Source: Candidatus Zixiibacteriota bacterium
GTDB taxonomy: Bacteria > Zixibacteria > MSB-5A5 > GN15 > FEB-12
Reading direction: 5' to 3'
Length of the DNA stretch: 64,000 nucleotides
Assembly: GCA_029860345.1 (NCBI GenBank)
Contig: JAOUBJ010000003.1
Coordinates: 194,709 to 258,708 of the forward strand
Program-made: the position numbers and the translations under genes
The notes under the pieces: model-generated
Told to the model about the DNA's origin: nothing
Seen by the model: the letters and a program-made list of their open reading frames with translations, nothing else
Databases searched by the model: none
In this document: in pieces, positions 62,319-64,000 of the stretch
How the letters are laid out: the number at the start of each line of letters is the position of its first letter
Numbering within the stretch: the stretch's first letter is position 1

Positions 62319-63017
62319 CTATATCCTGTGCATGTACCTGAAAATGTCCTCGTGCATGACATAAACCTTCATGCCGAGTTGCGTTTCGGTCTCCTGCAAA
62401 CGTTCCCGCAAACCACTGAAGTCAACAGTACTCCCCTCGATGTTCACGATCATTATCATCGAGAAGAAATCCTGCAACAACGTCTGCGAAATGTCCTCGA
62501 TAGAACAATTACTTTCGGCCAGCACAGAGGTCAACGCCGCGCCGACACCGGGACGGTCCTTGCCGAAAGCTGCGATTATCACACGCGTCTTGTCGGACTT
62601 TTCGATCTGTTGGTAGAGCCCGCCTTGTGCTTCCACCAACGCTTCGTCGGGAGGGGGCAGCTGGGAACCCACAGGCCCGCTATGGCGGGGTGGGCCACCC
62701 ACGGGCGAAGATGGACTCCCGCCTTCGCGGGAATGACTGGAGGGGGCTTCCTCGTAGGGCGGGTCCGTCTTCGAACCCGCCTTTGGTGGCAGGTCTGGTG
62801 GCGAAGCCACTTCTTGTCGCTTCGTGACCTGTTCATTTTCATTGGCTGCCGGCGTGTCGCACGTCGCGCCTTCGACTTCGGGGTTGCCGCGTTGTTGGTT
62901 GAGTTGGTCGACGACACGGTCGATCACCTGGCGCAACGCTTTGGCGTCGAGTTTAGTCCCGGACTGTCCGGCGACGATCTCGGCGATCTTGCCTATTTCA
63001 AAGTCTGATAAGCTCAT
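62319..63017 (-). CDS. UPF0237 ACT-domain protein with a repeat-derived linker
   Basis: 232 residues. A short N-terminal helical domain (1-45, SDFEIGKIAEIVAG) is joined to a C-terminal ACT domain (about 144-232: VIIAAFGKDRPGVGAALTSV then NCSIEDISQTLLQDFFSMIM), which is the UPF0237 type that senses small ligands. Family members are usually about 90 residues. The linker (about 70-122) is Pro/Gly/Ser-rich and is encoded by P2-like (CCGCCTTCGCGGGAATGAC), J1-like (GTAGGGCGGGTCCGTC) and related intergenic repeat modules that keep the frame open. Upstream of the HEPN gene and UPF0210 gene on the same strand. Confidence 0.85.
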   Translation of the reverse strand: MSLSDFEIGKIAEIVAGQSGTKLDAKALRQVIDRVVDQLNQQRGNPEVEGATCDTPAANENEQVTKRQEVASPPDLPPKAGSKTDPPYEEAPSSHSREGGSPSSPVGGPPRHSGPVGSQLPPPDEALVEAQGGLYQQIEKSDKTRVIIAAFGKDRPGVGAALTSVLAESNCSIEDISQTLLQDFFSMIMIVNIEGSTVDFSGLRERLQETETQLGMKVYVMHEDIFRYMHRI

Positions 63018-63105
63018 GTTACCATTCCATCTTTATCCTTCACATTCCACAGCAAGCTGGGGGTACACCAGTCACGCGCGTAGCGCGAAAAACAGGCTTG
63101 CCTGT

Positions 63106-63208
63106 CACCCTTCGACTCCGCTCAGGGTGACACCGATAAATCGGTTTCTCGCCTTCGGCGTTGGAGTCTTGGCGAGCACGGATGGATTCCCGCCTTCGCG
63201 GGAATGAC
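63106..63208. repeat. 103-bp direct repeat, left copy (P1 + ATCGGTTT + P2 modules)
   Basis: Begins with P1 (CACCCTTCGACTCCGCTCAG), continues ACCGATAAATCGGTTTCTCG, and ends with P2 (GGATTCCCGCCTTCGCGGGA). It is identical to 63463-63565 at all but three positions. Confidence 0.85.
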
Positions 63209-63388
63209 AGCAAAGTTGCATCGCAGTATATCCGTCAACTGATCTACATTCCTAATGATCCCACAGCCCAGCCGGGGCAGGGTGGGCCACCGTCTTCCTT
63301 CCCCTCTCGAGAGGGGTGTCGCGCCGAAGGCGTGACGGGGTGTGTTCTTTGGGAGTTCGAATCAATAACACACCCCTAAACCGACTCT

Positions 63389-63565
63389 CAAGAGGGGACT
63401 TTGAAAAACACACTAACCTCATGCCGAGCGGAGTCGAAGCATGACGTTTTACTGTCGGTAAACACCCTTCGACTGCGCTCAGGGTGACACCGATAAATCG
63501 GTTTCTCGCCTTCGGCGTTGAAGTCTTGGCGAGCACGGATGGATTCCCGCCTTTGCGGGAATGAC
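63389..63565. repeat. P9 module, P1 CATG variant and right copy of the 103-bp direct repeat
   Basis: CTCTCAAGAGGGGACTTTGA (P9, also at about 40436), then a P1 CATG variant at about 63420-63442, then the second 103-bp copy at 63463-63565. Together with the left copy they fill the gap between the ACT gene and the BMC gene (63018-63577), which holds no gene. Confidence 0.8.
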
Positions 63566-63577
63566 TGTGTGGTTCCA

Positions 63578-64000
63578 TTACAGTATATCCTTCAACAACT
63601 CCGCGCGCGGGGAGGGGATCACTTCGATATTGACCAACATCCCGCTTCGTGAAATCACTTCACGGCCCGCTTCCACCGCCGAACGCACGGCGCCGATCGG
63701 ACCGGTCAGCGTAACAAACGCTTTCCCACCAAGGGCCATGGCCAGTTTGATTTCAATCAGCTTAACATCGGCGGCCTTAGCGGCGGCATCGGCCCCTTCG
63801 ATCAACGAGGCGACCGAAAACGACTCGATAATGCCCAGTGCATCGAGTTTGCTCACATCGGTTGAAGACGACATAGCCGGGAAAACATCCGGATGAACAT
63901 TCGGAATCACGAACGAGTCGATCACCGTTTCATTTCCGTGCTGCTCACCGGCGTCTATAGATGCCTGCACCGCCTGTACATCACCGGCGATCAAGTTGAT
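63578..64000 (-). CDS. Tandem-BMC-domain microcompartment shell protein, partial
   Basis: The gene enters from beyond base 64000; 140 codons of its 3' part are here. The end of a first BMC domain (INLIAGDVQAVQASIDAGEQ) is followed by a complete second one (LDALGIIESFSVASLIEGAD, KLIEIKLAMALGGKAFVTLT, GPIGAVRSAVEAG). Two BMC folds in one chain is the BMC-T trimer type (PduT, EtuB or CsoS1D-like). It implies a protein-shelled organelle locus to the right of the window. The encapsulated pathway cannot be told from this fragment. Confidence 0.9.
   Translation of the reverse strand: MNLIAGDVQAVQASIDAGEQHGNETVIDSFVIPNVHPDVFPAMSSSTDVSKLDALGIIESFSVASLIEGADAAAKAADVKLIEIKLAMALGGKAFVTLTGPIGAVRSAVEAGREVISRSGMLVNIEVIPSPRAELLKDIL

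Noticed and set aside
1-64000. tRNA, rRNA or phage genes
   Set aside because: No cloverleaf with conserved TTCGA arm in a proper setting, no rRNA-like sequence and no integrase or phage structural gene was seen; TTCGA strings belong to the P1 repeats.

Overview
The window is one stretch of bacterial chromosome with dense genes on both strands, no rRNA or tRNA that I could see, and no plasmid or phage signature. Two secreted proteins end in dockerin-like calcium repeats, a subtilase ends in the NPFNP-type C-terminal module used for sorting in the FCB superphylum, and there are several FN3, beta-helix and TSP3 secreted proteins. Together with the many intergenic hairpin repeats this suggests an uncultured FCB-group bacterium of the Zixibacteria/Latescibacteria kind. 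That placement is inference from protein style, not from a marker gene.

Layout. 1-9.8 kb (minus strand): the start of a phosphohexomutase, an FN3/propeller lipoprotein, an operon of two ABC exporter half-transporters plus an inositol monophosphatase-family gene, and a large exported protein. 10-19.3 kb: etfB, a histone-H1-like DNA-binding protein, and the classical yceD-rpmF-plsX-fabH-fabD-fabG-acpP-fabF-rnc fatty-acid/phospholipid cluster. 20.4-34.7 kb: secreted and envelope proteins (a triplicated beta-helix protein with dockerin end, an OmpA-like porin broken by one frameshift, MscS, a TSP3/dockerin protein, a subtilase) with a methyltransferase, a GNAT enzyme and a LysE exporter. 35-47.4 kb: obg-dprA-HPr, a CDP-alcohol phosphatidyltransferase, a PfkB kinase, a TetR regulator, inositol-phosphate synthase, tmk, an S41 protease, a HAD phosphatase and a GDP-mannose-pyrophosphorylase-like fusion. 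47.6-53.2 kb: a GAF (fRMsr-like)/UroD-family pair, a DUF169 protein, a PilR-like sigma-54 activator and two type IV pilins. 53.2-64 kb: a receptor-channel fusion, an asparaginase/tryptophanase operon, a lipoprotein, the UPF0210/UPF0237 pair with a HEPN gene between them, and the end of a microcompartment shell protein.

Genes that appear to work together: Ino1, the IMPase and the CDP-alcohol phosphatidyltransferase could make inositol phospholipids; the two ABC subunits form a heterodimer with one catalytic and one degenerate ATP site; the PilR-like activator sits just upstream of a pilin that has a sigma-54-type promoter.

Most notable observations: (1) a TAXI-type periplasmic receptor fused to a two-helix pore and an RCK/TrkA-type NAD-binding domain, a candidate ligand-gated ion channel; (2) five promoters whose -10 boxes lie only 5-8 bases before the start codon, with no clear Shine-Dalgarno, suggesting leaderless transcription; (3) families of nested-hairpin intergenic elements, one of which has been absorbed into a coding region as a protein linker; (4) a GDP-mannose pyrophosphorylase fusion whose mutase half has lost all three catalytic loops.
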